Below, one piece after another: positions 16,509 to 25,480 of a DNA stretch of 64,000 nt (the stretch's first letter is position 1; each line of letters starts with the position of its first letter). The stretch is taken from contig DASRHY010000201.1 of NCBI GenBank assembly GCA_035650275.1, positions 1 through 64,000 on the forward strand, read 5' to 3'. The notes under the pieces were generated by a model. The model had not been told where the DNA came from. It made no database searches and was given only the letters and a program-made list of their open reading frames with translations. The position numbers and the translations under genes were made by a program. The stretch is from DASRHY01 sp035650275 (GTDB lineage: Bacteria > Actinomycetota > Actinomycetes > Propionibacteriales > Kribbellaceae).

Positions 16509-17369
16509 ATGAGATATGGCTTCGTGATCCCGTACGGCGATGCGCGCACGACGGCGGAGCTGGCCGCCCTGGCCGAGGAGCACGGCTGGGACGCCATCTT
16601 CGTCTGGGAGTCGATCTGGGGGATGGACGCGTGGGCGATGCTCGCTGCGGCGGCGATGACGACCGAGCGGATCAAGCTCGGCACCATGCTCACCCCGCTG
16701 CCGCGCCGGAAGCCCTGGGACGTGGCCGGGCAGACCTCGACGGTGGACAACCTCAGCAACGGCCGGGTGATCCTGTCGGTCGGCCTCGGGGTCGCCGGTG
16801 ACAGCAGGTTCTGGATGTTCGAGGACGACCCGGGCCGGGTGGTCCGCGCCGAGCAGCTGGACGAGGCGCTGGAAATGCTGCCGCACCTGTGGCGGGACCA
16901 GCCGTTCGAGTTCGAGGGCAAGCACTACCGTGCCCGCAAACCGGCCGACCTGATGCCGCCGGCGCCGCCACCACCGGTGCAGCAGCCGCGGATCCGGACG
17001 TGGTGCGTCGGTGCCTGGCCGCGGCGCAAGTCGATGCGCCGGGTGGCCGGGCAGGACGGCTGGATCCCGAACTACGCCCCGGCGGGAGCCACCGAGCGGA
17101 CCGAGATGACTCCCGCGGTGCTGGCCGACGGCGTCACCTGGATCCGCGAGCACCGGGCCCAGCAGGGCCTGACGATGGACGGGTACGACGTGGTGATGGA
17201 GGGGACCACTCCGGCGGACGACCCGGCGAAGGCCGCGGAGTCGGTGCGGCCGTGGGCCGAGGCGGGCGCGAACTGGTGGCTGGACGCGGACTGGTCGAGC
17301 ATGGACCCGGCCGAGGTCCGAGCGGCGGCTGAGCGCCGGCTGTCCGCGGGCCCGCCCCGGATCGAGTAG
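16509..17369 (+). CDS. LLM-class (F420- or flavin-dependent) oxidoreductase
   Basis: 286 residues with the luciferase-like TIM-barrel pattern: MRYGFVIPYGDARTTAELAA, EEHGWDAIFVWES, RIKLGTMLTPLPRRKPWDVA, and VDNLSNGRVILSVGLGV. A Glu-rich helix with QLDEALEMLPHLWRDQPFEF follows. Members use F420 or FMN on varied substrates; nothing here fixes the substrate. TACGGT (16495-16500) lies 8 bases before the ATG with no ribosome site, as in leaderless transcripts. It is the first of four accessory genes between truB and ribF. Confidence 0.83.
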   Translation: MRYGFVIPYGDARTTAELAALAEEHGWDAIFVWESIWGMDAWAMLAAAAMTTERIKLGTMLTPLPRRKPWDVAGQTSTVDNLSNGRVILSVGLGVAGDSRFWMFEDDPGRVVRAEQLDEALEMLPHLWRDQPFEFEGKHYRARKPADLMPPAPPPPVQQPRIRTWCVGAWPRRKSMRRVAGQDGWIPNYAPAGATERTEMTPAVLADGVTWIREHRAQQGLTMDGYDVVMEGTTPADDPAKAAESVRPWAEAGANWWLDADWSSMDPAEVRAAAERRLSAGPPRIE

Positions 17370-17386
17370 CGCCGTACGCTGGACGG

Positions 17387-18289
17387 GTGGCTGCCTACCG
17401 GGCGCGGATGCCCGCGCTGACCGTGCCGGAGGCAGCTGTGCCGGCCGCGGACCGGGAGGAAGGGCTGGCGCGGCTGGCCGAGCTCGTGGACCGCGGCGGG
17501 GTCGTCGTACTGAGTGGTGCCGGTCTGTCGACCGAGTCGGGCATCCCGGACTATCGCGGGCCGAGCGGGTCGCTACGCCGGCACACGCCGATGACGTACG
17601 GGGAGTTCGTCGGTACGACGCGGGCCCGGCAGCGGTACTGGGCACGCAGTCATCTCGGGTGGCGGACGATCACGCAGGCCGAGCCGAACGACGGGCATCG
17701 CGCGGTCGCGGCGCTGCAGCGGCGGGGCCTGGTCGGCGGCATCGTCACCCAGAACGTCGACGGGCTGCACCAGGCCGGCGGTGCCCGGGACGTGATCGAG
17801 CTGCACGGCAGTCTGGCCGAGGTGGTGTGCCTGTCCTGCCGGTGGCGCTGTACCCGGCTCGCGCACGACGCCCGGCTGCGCACAGCCAACCCGGACTTCG
17901 CCGCCGAGGTCTCCCGGGTGAACCCGGACGGCGACGCCGAGCTGGTCGACGACGTGGTGGCGCGGTTCCGGCTGGTCGGCTGCGCCGGTTGCGGCGACGA
18001 CCGGCTCAAACCGGACGTGGTGTTCTTCGGCGAGAACGTGCCGCGGGACCGGGTCGAGCGCTGCTACGCCCTGGTCGACGCCGCGCGCACGCTGCTCGTG
18101 CTGGGCTCATCGCTGTCGGTGATGTCGGGCCTGCGGTTCGTCCGGCACGCCGCCCGCCGCGGTATCGACGTCGCGATCGTCAACCAGGGCGCCACCCGCG
18201 GGGATCCGCTGGCCACCCTCCGGCTGGACGTGCCGCTCGGCCGCACCCTCCGCGCGCTCGCCGGCCGCTACAGGTCAGCCGGCCCGTAG
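17387..18289 (+). CDS. cobB: NAD-dependent protein deacylase (sirtuin)
   Basis: 300 residues with a complete sirtuin core. The NAD-binding segment GAGLSTESGIPDYRGP is at 44-59, TQNVDGLH at 121-128 and the catalytic His at 140 (ELHGS). Zinc cysteines are at 148 and 151 (CLSC) and 199 and 202 (CAGC). DVVFFGENVP and LGSSLSV complete the set. It removes acyl groups from lysines using NAD. The N-terminus carries about 35 residues before the core. TACGCT (17375-17380) stands six bases before the GTG. The 3' end overlaps the convergent TetR gene by 15 bp. Confidence 0.92.
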   Translation: MAAYRARMPALTVPEAAVPAADREEGLARLAELVDRGGVVVLSGAGLSTESGIPDYRGPSGSLRRHTPMTYGEFVGTTRARQRYWARSHLGWRTITQAEPNDGHRAVAALQRRGLVGGIVTQNVDGLHQAGGARDVIELHGSLAEVVCLSCRWRCTRLAHDARLRTANPDFAAEVSRVNPDGDAELVDDVVARFRLVGCAGCGDDRLKPDVVFFGENVPRDRVERCYALVDAARTLLVLGSSLSVMSGLRFVRHAARRGIDVAIVNQGATRGDPLATLRLDVPLGRTLRALAGRYRSAGP

Positions 18290-18886
18290 CAGCGCCTCGA
18301 CCAGTTGCCGGAAGGTCCTCAGCTGTGACCGCATGGCCGACGGGTCCTGCATGGTGCGGCACAGGATGAATGCGCCCTCGAACGTCGTGTACAGGTGCGC
18401 GGCCAGGTCGTCGACCTCCACGTCGGTCGCGCGTGGCCGGGACGCGAGCGCAGGGCGTAGCAGGTCGGAGAACGCGTCGCGCCACACCTGCTCGGCCTTG
18501 GCCACCTGCCGGTTCATGTCGCTGCCGGTGAACCCCCGCTCCGCCAGGACGGTGGCGTACAGGCACCCGGACTGCGCCGCCATCAAGGCGTCGGCGCCGT
18601 CCTCGTAGAACCGCAGGAAGGCCACTACGCGCTGCACCGGATCCTCGATCTCCGCGATGGCGGCGAGGCCGGCGTCCAGATGGCCGAGATCGGCCGCGAC
18701 GTACCGCTCTACCAGTCGCCTGGCGAGATCGGTCTTGGAGCTGAAGTGGTGGAAGAAGGCGCCCTTGGAGGTGGACGACTCCGCGATCACCTGGTCGACG
18801 GAGGTCGCGCTGTAGCCCTGGTCCGTCATCAGTCGCTCGGCGACCTGCAGGATTCGTTCGCGGGTTGGCCCGCCATCTCTCGGCAT
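18275..18886 (-). CDS. TetR-family transcriptional regulator, likely repressor of itself and mmuM
   Basis: 203 residues. The N-terminal helix-turn-helix is TRERILQVAERLMTDQGYSA then TSVDQVIAESSTSKGAFFHH, and the C-terminal ligand domain is of the TetR_C type (FYEDGADALMAAQSGCLYAT). It is divergent from the homocysteine methyltransferase gene with a 73-bp shared region holding two CAGAC...GTCTG dyads. ATG at 18886 follows an AACAAT box by six bases, so the mRNA is probably leaderless. The ligand is unknown; a sulfur or methyl-group metabolite would fit the neighbour (inference). Confidence 0.87.
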   Translation of the reverse strand: MPRDGGPTRERILQVAERLMTDQGYSATSVDQVIAESSTSKGAFFHHFSSKTDLARRLVERYVAADLGHLDAGLAAIAEIEDPVQRVVAFLRFYEDGADALMAAQSGCLYATVLAERGFTGSDMNRQVAKAEQVWRDAFSDLLRPALASRPRATDVEVDDLAAHLYTTFEGAFILCRTMQDPSAMRSQLRTFRQLVEALLRAG

Positions 18887-18892
18887 ATTCCC

Positions 18893-18938
18893 ATTGTTTC
18901 AGACCGCTTAGTCTGGTACAAACAGACCAGATGGTCTG
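18893..18938. promoter_or_regulatory. Overlapping divergent promoters with two TetR operators
   Basis: Two dyads are present: CAGACCGCTTAGTCTG (18900-18915) and CAGACCAGATGGTCTG (18923-18938), with centres 23 bp apart. Rightward, TTGTTT (18894-18899), a 17-base spacer and TACAAA (18917-18922) form a promoter for mmuM. Leftward, the complement gives TTGTAC, 17 bases and AACAAT for tetR. The first dyad fills both spacers and the second covers the expected mmuM start site, so repressor binding would shut off both genes. Confidence 0.72.
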
Positions 18939-18959
18939 GAACAACCAGGAGGGGTATCC

Positions 18960-19877
18960 ATGAGTGGTGCACTGCCACAGCTGGCGGGGAAGCCGGTCGT
19001 CAACGACGGAGGTCTGGAGACGGACCTGATCTACCACCACCAGGCCGAGCTGCCGCACTTCGCGGCCTTTCCGCTCGTCGACGACGCGCGGGGCCGTGAG
19101 CTGCTGCTGGGCTACTACCGGGACTACGTGGGCATCGCCGAGCGAGCGGGTGCCGCGCTGCAGCTGGACACACCGACGTGGCGAGCCAGCGCCGACTGGG
19201 GCGAACGGCTCGGCTACTCGGCGAGCGAGCTTCGCCGGGTCAACCGTGACGCCGTCGCGCTCATCGACCAGATCAGGGACGAGGCCGGCCTCGGCAGCTT
19301 CCTGATCAGCGGCAACCTCGGACCCCGCGGCGACGGCTATGTCGCGGGTGCGGCCATCGACCCGGACGAGGCCGCCGCCTACCACGCGCCGCAGATCGAG
19401 GCGTTGGCGGAGGCAGGCGCCGACCTGATCACGGCGCTCACGCTGACCGGGACCGGCGAGGCGGTGGGTGTGGTCCGCGCCGCGCGGGCGGCGGGCGTGC
19501 CGGTCGCGGTGTCGTTCACCGTCGAGCAGGACGGCCGGCTGCCGGACGGCACCTCGCTGGCGGCCGCGGTGACCGAGGTCGATGCCGAAGGCGGCCCGGA
19601 CTACTTCATGGTCAACTGCGCGCATCCCACGCACATCGCGCCCGGGCTTACTGAGGACGAGGGCTGGTGCTCGCGCGTCCACGGCCTCCGGGTCAACGCA
19701 TCCACCCTCAGCCACGCCGAGCTGGACGTCGCCACCGAGCTGGACGAGGGAGACCCGGTCGAGCTCGCCAAGTCCCAGAACGGGCTGCGGTCACTGCTGC
19801 CGAACCTGTCGCTCCTCGGCGGATGCTGCGGCACGGACTCGCGGCACATCGCCGCGATGTGGTCAGCCGAGCGTTAG
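18960..19877 (+). CDS. mmuM: Homocysteine S-methyltransferase (zinc, S-methylmethionine/SAM type)
   Basis: 305 residues. The Hcy-binding barrel begins VNDGGLETDLIYHHQAELPH. The zinc ligands are the Cys of VNCAHPTHI and the Cys pair of LGGCCGTDSRHI near the C-terminus. GNLGPRGDGYV and AEAGADLITALTLT match the MmuM/HMT family. It would transfer a methyl group from S-methylmethionine or SAM to homocysteine, yielding methionine. The ATG follows AGGAGGGG. It is divergent from, and probably repressed by, the TetR protein. Confidence 0.88.
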   Translation: MSGALPQLAGKPVVNDGGLETDLIYHHQAELPHFAAFPLVDDARGRELLLGYYRDYVGIAERAGAALQLDTPTWRASADWGERLGYSASELRRVNRDAVALIDQIRDEAGLGSFLISGNLGPRGDGYVAGAAIDPDEAAAYHAPQIEALAEAGADLITALTLTGTGEAVGVVRAARAAGVPVAVSFTVEQDGRLPDGTSLAAAVTEVDAEGGPDYFMVNCAHPTHIAPGLTEDEGWCSRVHGLRVNASTLSHAELDVATELDEGDPVELAKSQNGLRSLLPNLSLLGGCCGTDSRHIAAMWSAER

Positions 19878-19967
19878 GACCGGCCGGCCCTGACCCGGAC
19901 ATATGCCGAGATCGCGGGCCGTGCACCCGGGCGTCGGCCACCGGCCGGGCCGTGGAATGCTGCTGAC

Positions 19968-20936
19968 ATGCGTGTCTGGCACGACCTGAGTGCGGTGGAG
20001 GACCTCGGTCCGACGGTGGTGACGATCGGCAACTTCGATGGGGTGCACCGCGGGCACCAGGCGGTGCTCGCCCGGGCCGCGGAGCGCGCGCGGGCGCTCG
20101 GCGGCCTCCCGGTCGTCGCACTGACGTTCGACCCGCACCCGATGCGGGTGCTGCGTCCGGACCACGCCCCGCTGATGCTGTGCGACGTCGAGCGGCGGGT
20201 CGAGCTGCTGGGCGCCGCAGGCGCTGATGCGGTGCTGGTGCTGCGGTTCGACCGCGAGGTGTCGTCCTGGTCGCCACAGGAGTTCATCGACCAGGTACTG
20301 GTGGACGGGCTGCAGGCTCGGGCGGTCGTGGTGGGGGAGAACTTCCGCTTCGGCCACAAGGCGGCGGGCCATGTCGACACGCTGGTCGAGGCCGGCGATG
20401 CGGCCGGGTTCGAGGTGGATGCGCTGGCGCTGACCGGGGATGCCGGGCCGGAACACCAGGCCTGGTCCTCGACGTACATCCGGGAACGGGTCGCGGACGG
20501 CGACGTGGCGGCGGCCGCCGACGCGCTCGGCCGGCCGCTGCGGGTGACCGGCGTGGTGGTCGAGGGCGACCACCGCGGGCACGAGCTGGGCTTCCCGACC
20601 GCGAACGTGCCGGCGGAGCCGGGCACCGCGGTACCGGCCGACGGGGTGTACGCCGGCTGGCTCACCGTGCTGGAGCCCGGCCCGGGCGCACCGTCGTACG
20701 AGGACCGGCTGCCGGCGGCGATCAGCGTCGGCACCAACCCGACGTTCGACGGCGTGGATCGCCGGGTCGAGTCGTACGTGCTGGACCGCGACGACCTCGA
20801 GCTGTACGGCGCCCGGGTCGCGGTGGACTTCGTCGACCGGCTGCGCGGCCAGGTCAAGTTCGACTCCATCGACGACCTCATCACCCAGATGAAGGCAGAC
20901 GTCGACAAGGCCCGGAGGATCCTGACCACCGTCTGA
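19968..20936 (+). CDS. ribF: Bifunctional riboflavin kinase/FMN adenylyltransferase
   Basis: 322 residues. The nucleotidyltransferase domain has TIGNFDGVHRGHQAVL near residues 18-33, TFDPHP and SSTYIRERVADGDV. The kinase domain follows with TGVVVEGDHRGHELGFPTAN, ISVGTNPTFDG and the closing VDFVDRLRGQVKFDS. It makes FMN and FAD from riboflavin. In related genomes ribF usually sits directly behind truB; here about 3.5 kb of accessory genes separate them. A hairpin begins at its stop codon. Confidence 0.94.
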   Translation: MRVWHDLSAVEDLGPTVVTIGNFDGVHRGHQAVLARAAERARALGGLPVVALTFDPHPMRVLRPDHAPLMLCDVERRVELLGAAGADAVLVLRFDREVSSWSPQEFIDQVLVDGLQARAVVVGENFRFGHKAAGHVDTLVEAGDAAGFEVDALALTGDAGPEHQAWSSTYIRERVADGDVAAAADALGRPLRVTGVVVEGDHRGHELGFPTANVPAEPGTAVPADGVYAGWLTVLEPGPGAPSYEDRLPAAISVGTNPTFDGVDRRVESYVLDRDDLELYGARVAVDFVDRLRGQVKFDSIDDLITQMKADVDKARRILTTV

Positions 20937-20960
20937 GGCTTGTGACTGATTTCACGAGCC
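20937..20960 (+). terminator. Terminator hairpin after ribF
   Basis: GGCTTGTGA (20937-20945) pairs with TCACGAGCC (20952-20960) around a six-base loop, with one G-U pair. It begins immediately after the ribF stop. Confidence 0.65.
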
Positions 20961-21064
20961 CGGAAAGGCCATTCCTGGATGAGCGCAGCCGATCGTCCAG
21001 TTGAATGATGGTGAGGCTCAGATCAGCTTCACCCAGGACCCGAGCACTATCGATGTGAGGAAAG

Positions 21065-21223
21065 ATGAACTTCGCCAAGTCCCGCGCCGCCCAGACCTCC
21101 GAGCTGGAGCGGACGTACATCGAGCGCGTGAACCTGGCCGTCGCCGAGGACCGCTACGACCTGGTCGACCGGCTGGCCGCCGAGTTCGACACCGAGCTCG
21201 AGCGCCTGCAGCGCGCCGCCTGA
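21065..21223 (+). CDS. Small conserved-looking protein of unknown function (52 aa)
   Basis: A 52-residue frame, MNFAKSRAAQTSELERTYIE to the end LERLQRAA, which is a charged helical peptide with no membrane segment or cysteine. Apart from the TGA, every codon ends in G or C, including all Glu, Leu and Arg codons, matching neighbouring genes. A GAGGAAAG ribosome site stands directly before the ATG. It lies alone between ribF and rpsO. I do not recognise a named family. The heptad-like spacing of hydrophobics suggests a short helical hairpin. Confidence 0.7.
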   Translation: MNFAKSRAAQTSELERTYIERVNLAVAEDRYDLVDRLAAEFDTELERLQRAA

Positions 21224-21405
21224 CATCTCGCCCAGGGCCGGCGTACGCAGAGCCCGGCGCCGGCGTGTCCGACGCGGCGGGCCGAATTCGGTTTGCGCGA
21301 CATGTGTTGGTAATCTTGCGTTGCCGTAACTGCGGCCGCGGACAGAGAGTGCCCGGGTGAAGACCAGCCCCGGTGCGCCGCGCAACGGATTCGAGAGGAG
21401 ATCGC

Positions 21406-21675
21406 GTGTCGGTCGACGCTGCGACGAAGAAGAAGATCATCGACGAGTACGCAACCAGCGAGGGCGACACGGGTTCCCCTGAAGTCCAGGTTGCGATCCT
21501 GACCCACCGCATCGCGGAGCTCACCGAGCACCTGAAGGAGCACAAGCACGACCACCACAGCCGTCGTGGGCTCCTGCTGCTGGTCGGTCAGCGCCGCCGG
21601 TTGCTGAACTACCTGTCGAGGAAGGACATCAGCCGCTACCGGTCCCTGATCGAGCGGCTCGGCCTTCGCCGATGA
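21406..21675 (+). CDS. rpsO: 30S ribosomal protein S15
   Basis: 89 residues, the standard S15 length when the GTG at 21406 (site GAGAGGAG at 21393-21400) is used. GDTGSPEVQVAILTHRIAEL, HDHHSRRGLLLLVGQRRRLL and YLSRKDISRYRSLIERLGLR are the universal S15 blocks that bind 16S rRNA helices 20-22. The gene precedes pnp, as in most bacteria, and is separated from it by a strong terminator hairpin. Confidence 0.96.
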   Translation: MSVDAATKKKIIDEYATSEGDTGSPEVQVAILTHRIAELTEHLKEHKHDHHSRRGLLLLVGQRRRLLNYLSRKDISRYRSLIERLGLRR

Positions 21676-21682
21676 TCACGTA

Positions 21683-21712
21683 AGGAGCGGTCACCTCTCG
21701 GTGACCGCTCCT
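21683..21712 (+). terminator. Terminator hairpin between rpsO and pnp
   Basis: A perfect 13-bp stem AGGAGCGGTCACC / GGTGACCGCTCCT with a TCTC loop, 7 bases after the rpsO stop. In E. coli the rpsO-pnp junction also carries hairpins that control readthrough and PNPase autoregulation; a similar role here is inference. Confidence 0.82.
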
Positions 21713-21894
21713 CGCATATCCACCCACAACTGAATACGTAATCAACGACAACGGGACGACGCGTTGCGTGACGGAGTTTGACCGGTCCTCGGTAGTGACC
21801 TTCGGGACGACACATCTGCCCCGCGGGCCTCGATCGAAGACCGGTACCCCGCACTCGCGCCTCGCAGTCGTTCCAGGCAAGAGAGGGGTATCCC

Positions 21895-24153
21895 GTGACG
21901 GGAACCACCAGCGCGCCCATGGAGGGCGCCGAGTACGCCGAAGCAACCATCGACAACGGCAGCTTCGGAACCCGCACCATCCGCTTCGAGACCGGACGTC
22001 TCGCCAGGCAGGCCGCCGGCTCGGCCGCGGCGTACCTGGATGACGACACCATGGTGCTGTCGGCCACGACGGCCAGCAAGAAGCCCAAGGACCAGTTCGA
22101 CTTCTTCCCGCTGACGGTGGACGTTGAGGAGCGGATGTACGCCGCCGGCCGGATCCCCGGCTCGTTCTTCCGCCGCGAAGGCCGTCCGTCCGAGGAGGCC
22201 GTCCTGACCTGCCGGCTGATCGACCGCCCGCTGCGGCCGTCGTTCGTGTCCGGCCTGCGCAACGAGATCCAGGTCGTCATCACGGTCCTGGCGCTGAACC
22301 CGGACAAGCTGTACGACGTGCTGGCGATCAACGCCGCTTCGATGTCCACCCAGCTCGCCGGGCTGCCGTTCTCCGGTCCGATCGGCGGCGTCCGCGTCGC
22401 GTTGATCGACGGCCAGTGGGTGGCGTTCCCCACCCACAGCGAGCTCGAGGACGCGGTCTTCGACATGGTTGTCGCGGGCCGGGTGACCGAGACCGGTGAC
22501 GTCGCGATCATGATGGTAGAGGCCGAGTCGACCCCGGGCACCTTCGACGCCGTCGCCGCCGGCAAGCAGGCGCCGACCGAGGAGGTCGTGGCCGAGGGCC
22601 TGGAGGCCTCGAAGACGTTCATCAAGGCCCTCGTCGAGGCGCAGGCCGACCTGGCCTCGCGGGCCGCCAAGCCGACCGGCGAGTTCCCGGTCTTCCCGGA
22701 CTACGCCGAGGACGCGTTCGCCGCGGTCGAGAGGGCGGCGGCCGAGGAACTGGCCCCGATCCTCACCATCGCCGGCAAGGCGGAGCGGGAGTCGAAGACC
22801 GACGAGCTGAAGGCCTCCGTGGTCGAGCGGCTCGCCGGCGACTTCGAGGGTCGCGAGAAGGAGCTGTCCGCGGCGTTCCGGTCGCTGACCAAGAAGCTGG
22901 TCCGGCAGCGGGTGCTCACCGAGAAGGTCCGGATGGACGGCCGCGGTCTGGCCGACATCCGGCCGCTGACCGCGCAGGTGCGGGTACTGCCGCGGGTGCA
23001 CGGCTCGGCGCTGTTCGAGCGCGGCGAGACCCAGATCATGGGCGTCACCACGCTGAACATGCTCCGGATGGAGCAGCAGCTGGACACGCTGTCGCCGGAG
23101 ACCCGCAAGCGCTACATGCACAACTACAACTTCCCGCCGTACTCGACCGGTGAGACCGGCCGGGTGGGTTCGCCGAAGCGGCGCGAGATCGGCCACGGCG
23201 CGCTCGCGGAGCGGGCCCTGGTGCCGGTGCTGCCGTCGCGCGAGGACTTCCCGTACGCGCTGCGCCAGGTGTCCGAGGCACTCGGCTCCAACGGGTCCAC
23301 CTCGATGGGCTCGGTGTGCGCCTCGACGCTGTCGCTGCTGTCCGCCGGTGTGCCGCTGAAGGCTCCGGTCGCGGGTATCGCGATGGGCCTGATCTCGGGC
23401 GAGGTCGACGGCAAGACGGAGTACGTCGCGCTGACCGACATCCTCGGCGCCGAGGACGCGTTCGGCGACATGGACTTCAAGGTCGCCGGCACCAAGGACT
23501 TCGTCACCGCGCTGCAGCTGGACACCAAGCTGGACGGCATCCCGGCCAGCGTGCTGGCGGGTGCGCTGACCCAGGCCAAGGACGCCCGGCTGACCATCCT
23601 GGACGTGATGGCCAAGGCCATCGACGCTCCGGGTGAGATGAGCGAGTTCGCCCCGCGGGTGATCTCGGTCAAGGTCCCGGTGGACAAGATCGGCGAGGTC
23701 ATCGGCCCCAAGGGCAAGATGATCAACCAGATCACCGAGGACACCGGCGCCGACATCTCGATCGAGGACGACGGCACCGTGTACATCGGCGCCACCGACG
23801 GTCCGTCGGCGGAGGCCGCCCGGGCCGCCATCAACGCGATCGCGAACCCGACCATGCCGGAGAAGGGCGAGCGCTACCTGGGCACCGTGGTGAAGACCAC
23901 GAACTTCGGTGCGTTCATCTCGCTGCTGCCCGGCAAGGACGGCCTGCTGCACATCTCGAAGCTGCGCGCGCTGGCGGGCGGCAAGCGGGTCGAGGCGGTC
24001 GAGGACGTGCTGACGGTCGGCCAGAAGCTCCAGGTCGAGATCGCCGAGATCGACGACCGCGGCAAGCTGTCGCTCATCCCGGTCGTCGAGGACGAGAAGG
24101 CTGACACCAAGTCGCAGTCCGGCGGCGACATCGAGTCGCCCGCGGACGAGTGA
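21895..24153 (+). CDS. pnp: Polyribonucleotide nucleotidyltransferase (PNPase)
   Basis: 752 residues. Two RNase PH domains are present: the first from IDNGSFGTRTIRFETGRLAR, the second with FERGETQIMGVTTLN and YNFPPYSTGETGRVGSPKRR. They are joined by the all-helical domain. A KH domain follows near residue 600 (VIGPKGKMINQITEDTGADI), then an S1 domain (GTVVKTTNFGAFISLLPGKD) and a short acidic tail. It degrades RNA 3' to 5' using phosphate. The GTG at 21895 follows GAGAGGGG; an ATG at 21919 is a possible shorter start. The stop overlaps the peptidase gene as GTGA. Confidence 0.95.
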   Translation: MTGTTSAPMEGAEYAEATIDNGSFGTRTIRFETGRLARQAAGSAAAYLDDDTMVLSATTASKKPKDQFDFFPLTVDVEERMYAAGRIPGSFFRREGRPSEEAVLTCRLIDRPLRPSFVSGLRNEIQVVITVLALNPDKLYDVLAINAASMSTQLAGLPFSGPIGGVRVALIDGQWVAFPTHSELEDAVFDMVVAGRVTETGDVAIMMVEAESTPGTFDAVAAGKQAPTEEVVAEGLEASKTFIKALVEAQADLASRAAKPTGEFPVFPDYAEDAFAAVERAAAEELAPILTIAGKAERESKTDELKASVVERLAGDFEGREKELSAAFRSLTKKLVRQRVLTEKVRMDGRGLADIRPLTAQVRVLPRVHGSALFERGETQIMGVTTLNMLRMEQQLDTLSPETRKRYMHNYNFPPYSTGETGRVGSPKRREIGHGALAERALVPVLPSREDFPYALRQVSEALGSNGSTSMGSVCASTLSLLSAGVPLKAPVAGIAMGLISGEVDGKTEYVALTDILGAEDAFGDMDFKVAGTKDFVTALQLDTKLDGIPASVLAGALTQAKDARLTILDVMAKAIDAPGEMSEFAPRVISVKVPVDKIGEVIGPKGKMINQITEDTGADISIEDDGTVYIGATDGPSAEAARAAINAIANPTMPEKGERYLGTVVKTTNFGAFISLLPGKDGLLHISKLRALAGGKRVEAVEDVLTVGQKLQVEIAEIDDRGKLSLIPVVEDEKADTKSQSGGDIESPADE

Positions 24154-25457
24154 CCAGGGCCGTCACCCGCACGTTGCTGAGCCCGGCGGAGGGCGGTCCG
24201 GTCACCCGGACCGTCCTCCCGTCCGGGCTCCGCGTGCTTTCGCAGACCGTGCCGGGCTTCCGGACGGTGACGTTCGGTGTCTGGGTGGGAGTCGGCTCCC
24301 GGGACGAGACGCCTGCCCTGTCCGGCGCGACGCACTTCCTGGAGCACCTGCTGTTCAAGGGCACCCGGCGCCGCGACGCGCTGGAGATCTCCGCGGCGCT
24401 GGACGCCGTCGGCGGTGAGATGAACGCCTTCACCGCCAAGGAGTACACCTGCTACTACGCGCGGGTGCTGGACACGGACCTGCCGCTGGCCGTGGACGTG
24501 ATCTGCGACATGATCACCTCGGCCACCTGCACCAGCGCGGACGTGGAGAGCGAGCGCGACGTCATCGACGAGGAGATCGCGATGCACGCCGACGAGGTCT
24601 CCGACCACATCCACGACCTGTTCGCAGAGCAGCTGTGGGCCTCGCACCCGCTCGGCCGTCCGATCACCGGTACGCCGCAGACCGTGGCCGGGCTGTCCCG
24701 GGCGCAGATCACCGGCTGGTACCGGCGGCGCTACAAGCCGTCCAACATCGTCGTGTCGGTGGCGGGCAACGTCGAGCACAACGACGTCGTACGGCTGGTG
24801 CGCAAGGCGTTCGAGGAGCACTGGGTCACTGACGAGGCCAGTCCGGCGCCGGTCCGCACCGGTGCCGGACCTGTGCCGGCCGCCGGCGGGGTGCGGGTGC
24901 ACCACCGCGAGGTCGAGCAGGCGCACCTGGTGCTCGGAATGCCCGGGTTGGTCCGCAACGACGAGCGACGGTACGCCGCCGGGGTGCTGCACGGCGTGGT
25001 CGGCGGCGGGATGTCGTCCCGGCTGTTCCAGGAGGTGCGGGAGAAGCGCGGCCTGGCGTACTCGGTGTTCACGTTCGGCGCGGCGTTCGCCGATGCCGGC
25101 ATGGTCGGGGTCTACGCCGGCTCGCTGCCGAAGAAGGCGCCCGAGGTGCTGGACGTGGTCCGCGGCCAGCTCGCCGCGGTCGCCCGGGACGGGATCACCC
25201 CTGACGAGCTGCTCCGCGGCAAGGGCCAGCTGCGCGGCTCGGTCGTGATGGGGCTCGAGGATACCGGCGCCAAGATGACCCGGATCGCGAAGGCCGAGCT
25301 GGTCTACGGCGAGCTGCCGACCGTCGACGAGATCCTGCACCGGATCGACGCGGTCACCCTGGACGACGTCGCCGCCCTCGCCAGCGAGCTCTACGCCTCC
25401 GACCCCGCCCTCACAGTCGTAGGCCCCTTCGACGACAACACCACCTTCACCCTCTGA
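24150..25457 (+). CDS. M16-family zinc metallopeptidase
   Basis: 435 residues. The inverted zinc motif HFLEH is at 62-66 (His62, Glu65, His66) and the downstream Glu ligand lies in ERDVIDEEI near 136-143. The second, inactive half has MPGLVRNDERRYAAGVLHGV and GGGMSSRLFQEVREKRGLAY. This is the processing-peptidase-like form that follows pnp in many Gram-positive bacteria. Its natural substrate is unknown. It is translationally coupled to pnp (GTGA overlap). The intergenic repeat array begins about 23 bp after its stop. Confidence 0.9.
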   Translation: MTRAVTRTLLSPAEGGPVTRTVLPSGLRVLSQTVPGFRTVTFGVWVGVGSRDETPALSGATHFLEHLLFKGTRRRDALEISAALDAVGGEMNAFTAKEYTCYYARVLDTDLPLAVDVICDMITSATCTSADVESERDVIDEEIAMHADEVSDHIHDLFAEQLWASHPLGRPITGTPQTVAGLSRAQITGWYRRRYKPSNIVVSVAGNVEHNDVVRLVRKAFEEHWVTDEASPAPVRTGAGPVPAAGGVRVHHREVEQAHLVLGMPGLVRNDERRYAAGVLHGVVGGGMSSRLFQEVREKRGLAYSVFTFGAAFADAGMVGVYAGSLPKKAPEVLDVVRGQLAAVARDGITPDELLRGKGQLRGSVVMGLEDTGAKMTRIAKAELVYGELPTVDEILHRIDAVTLDDVAALASELYASDPALTVVGPFDDNTTFTL

Positions 25458-25480
25458 TCCGCCGCCGCCCCGGCACTCCG

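Noticed and set aside
21287..21316. Possible rpsO promoter around TAATCT (21311)
   Set aside because: No -35 hexamer at an acceptable distance could be matched.
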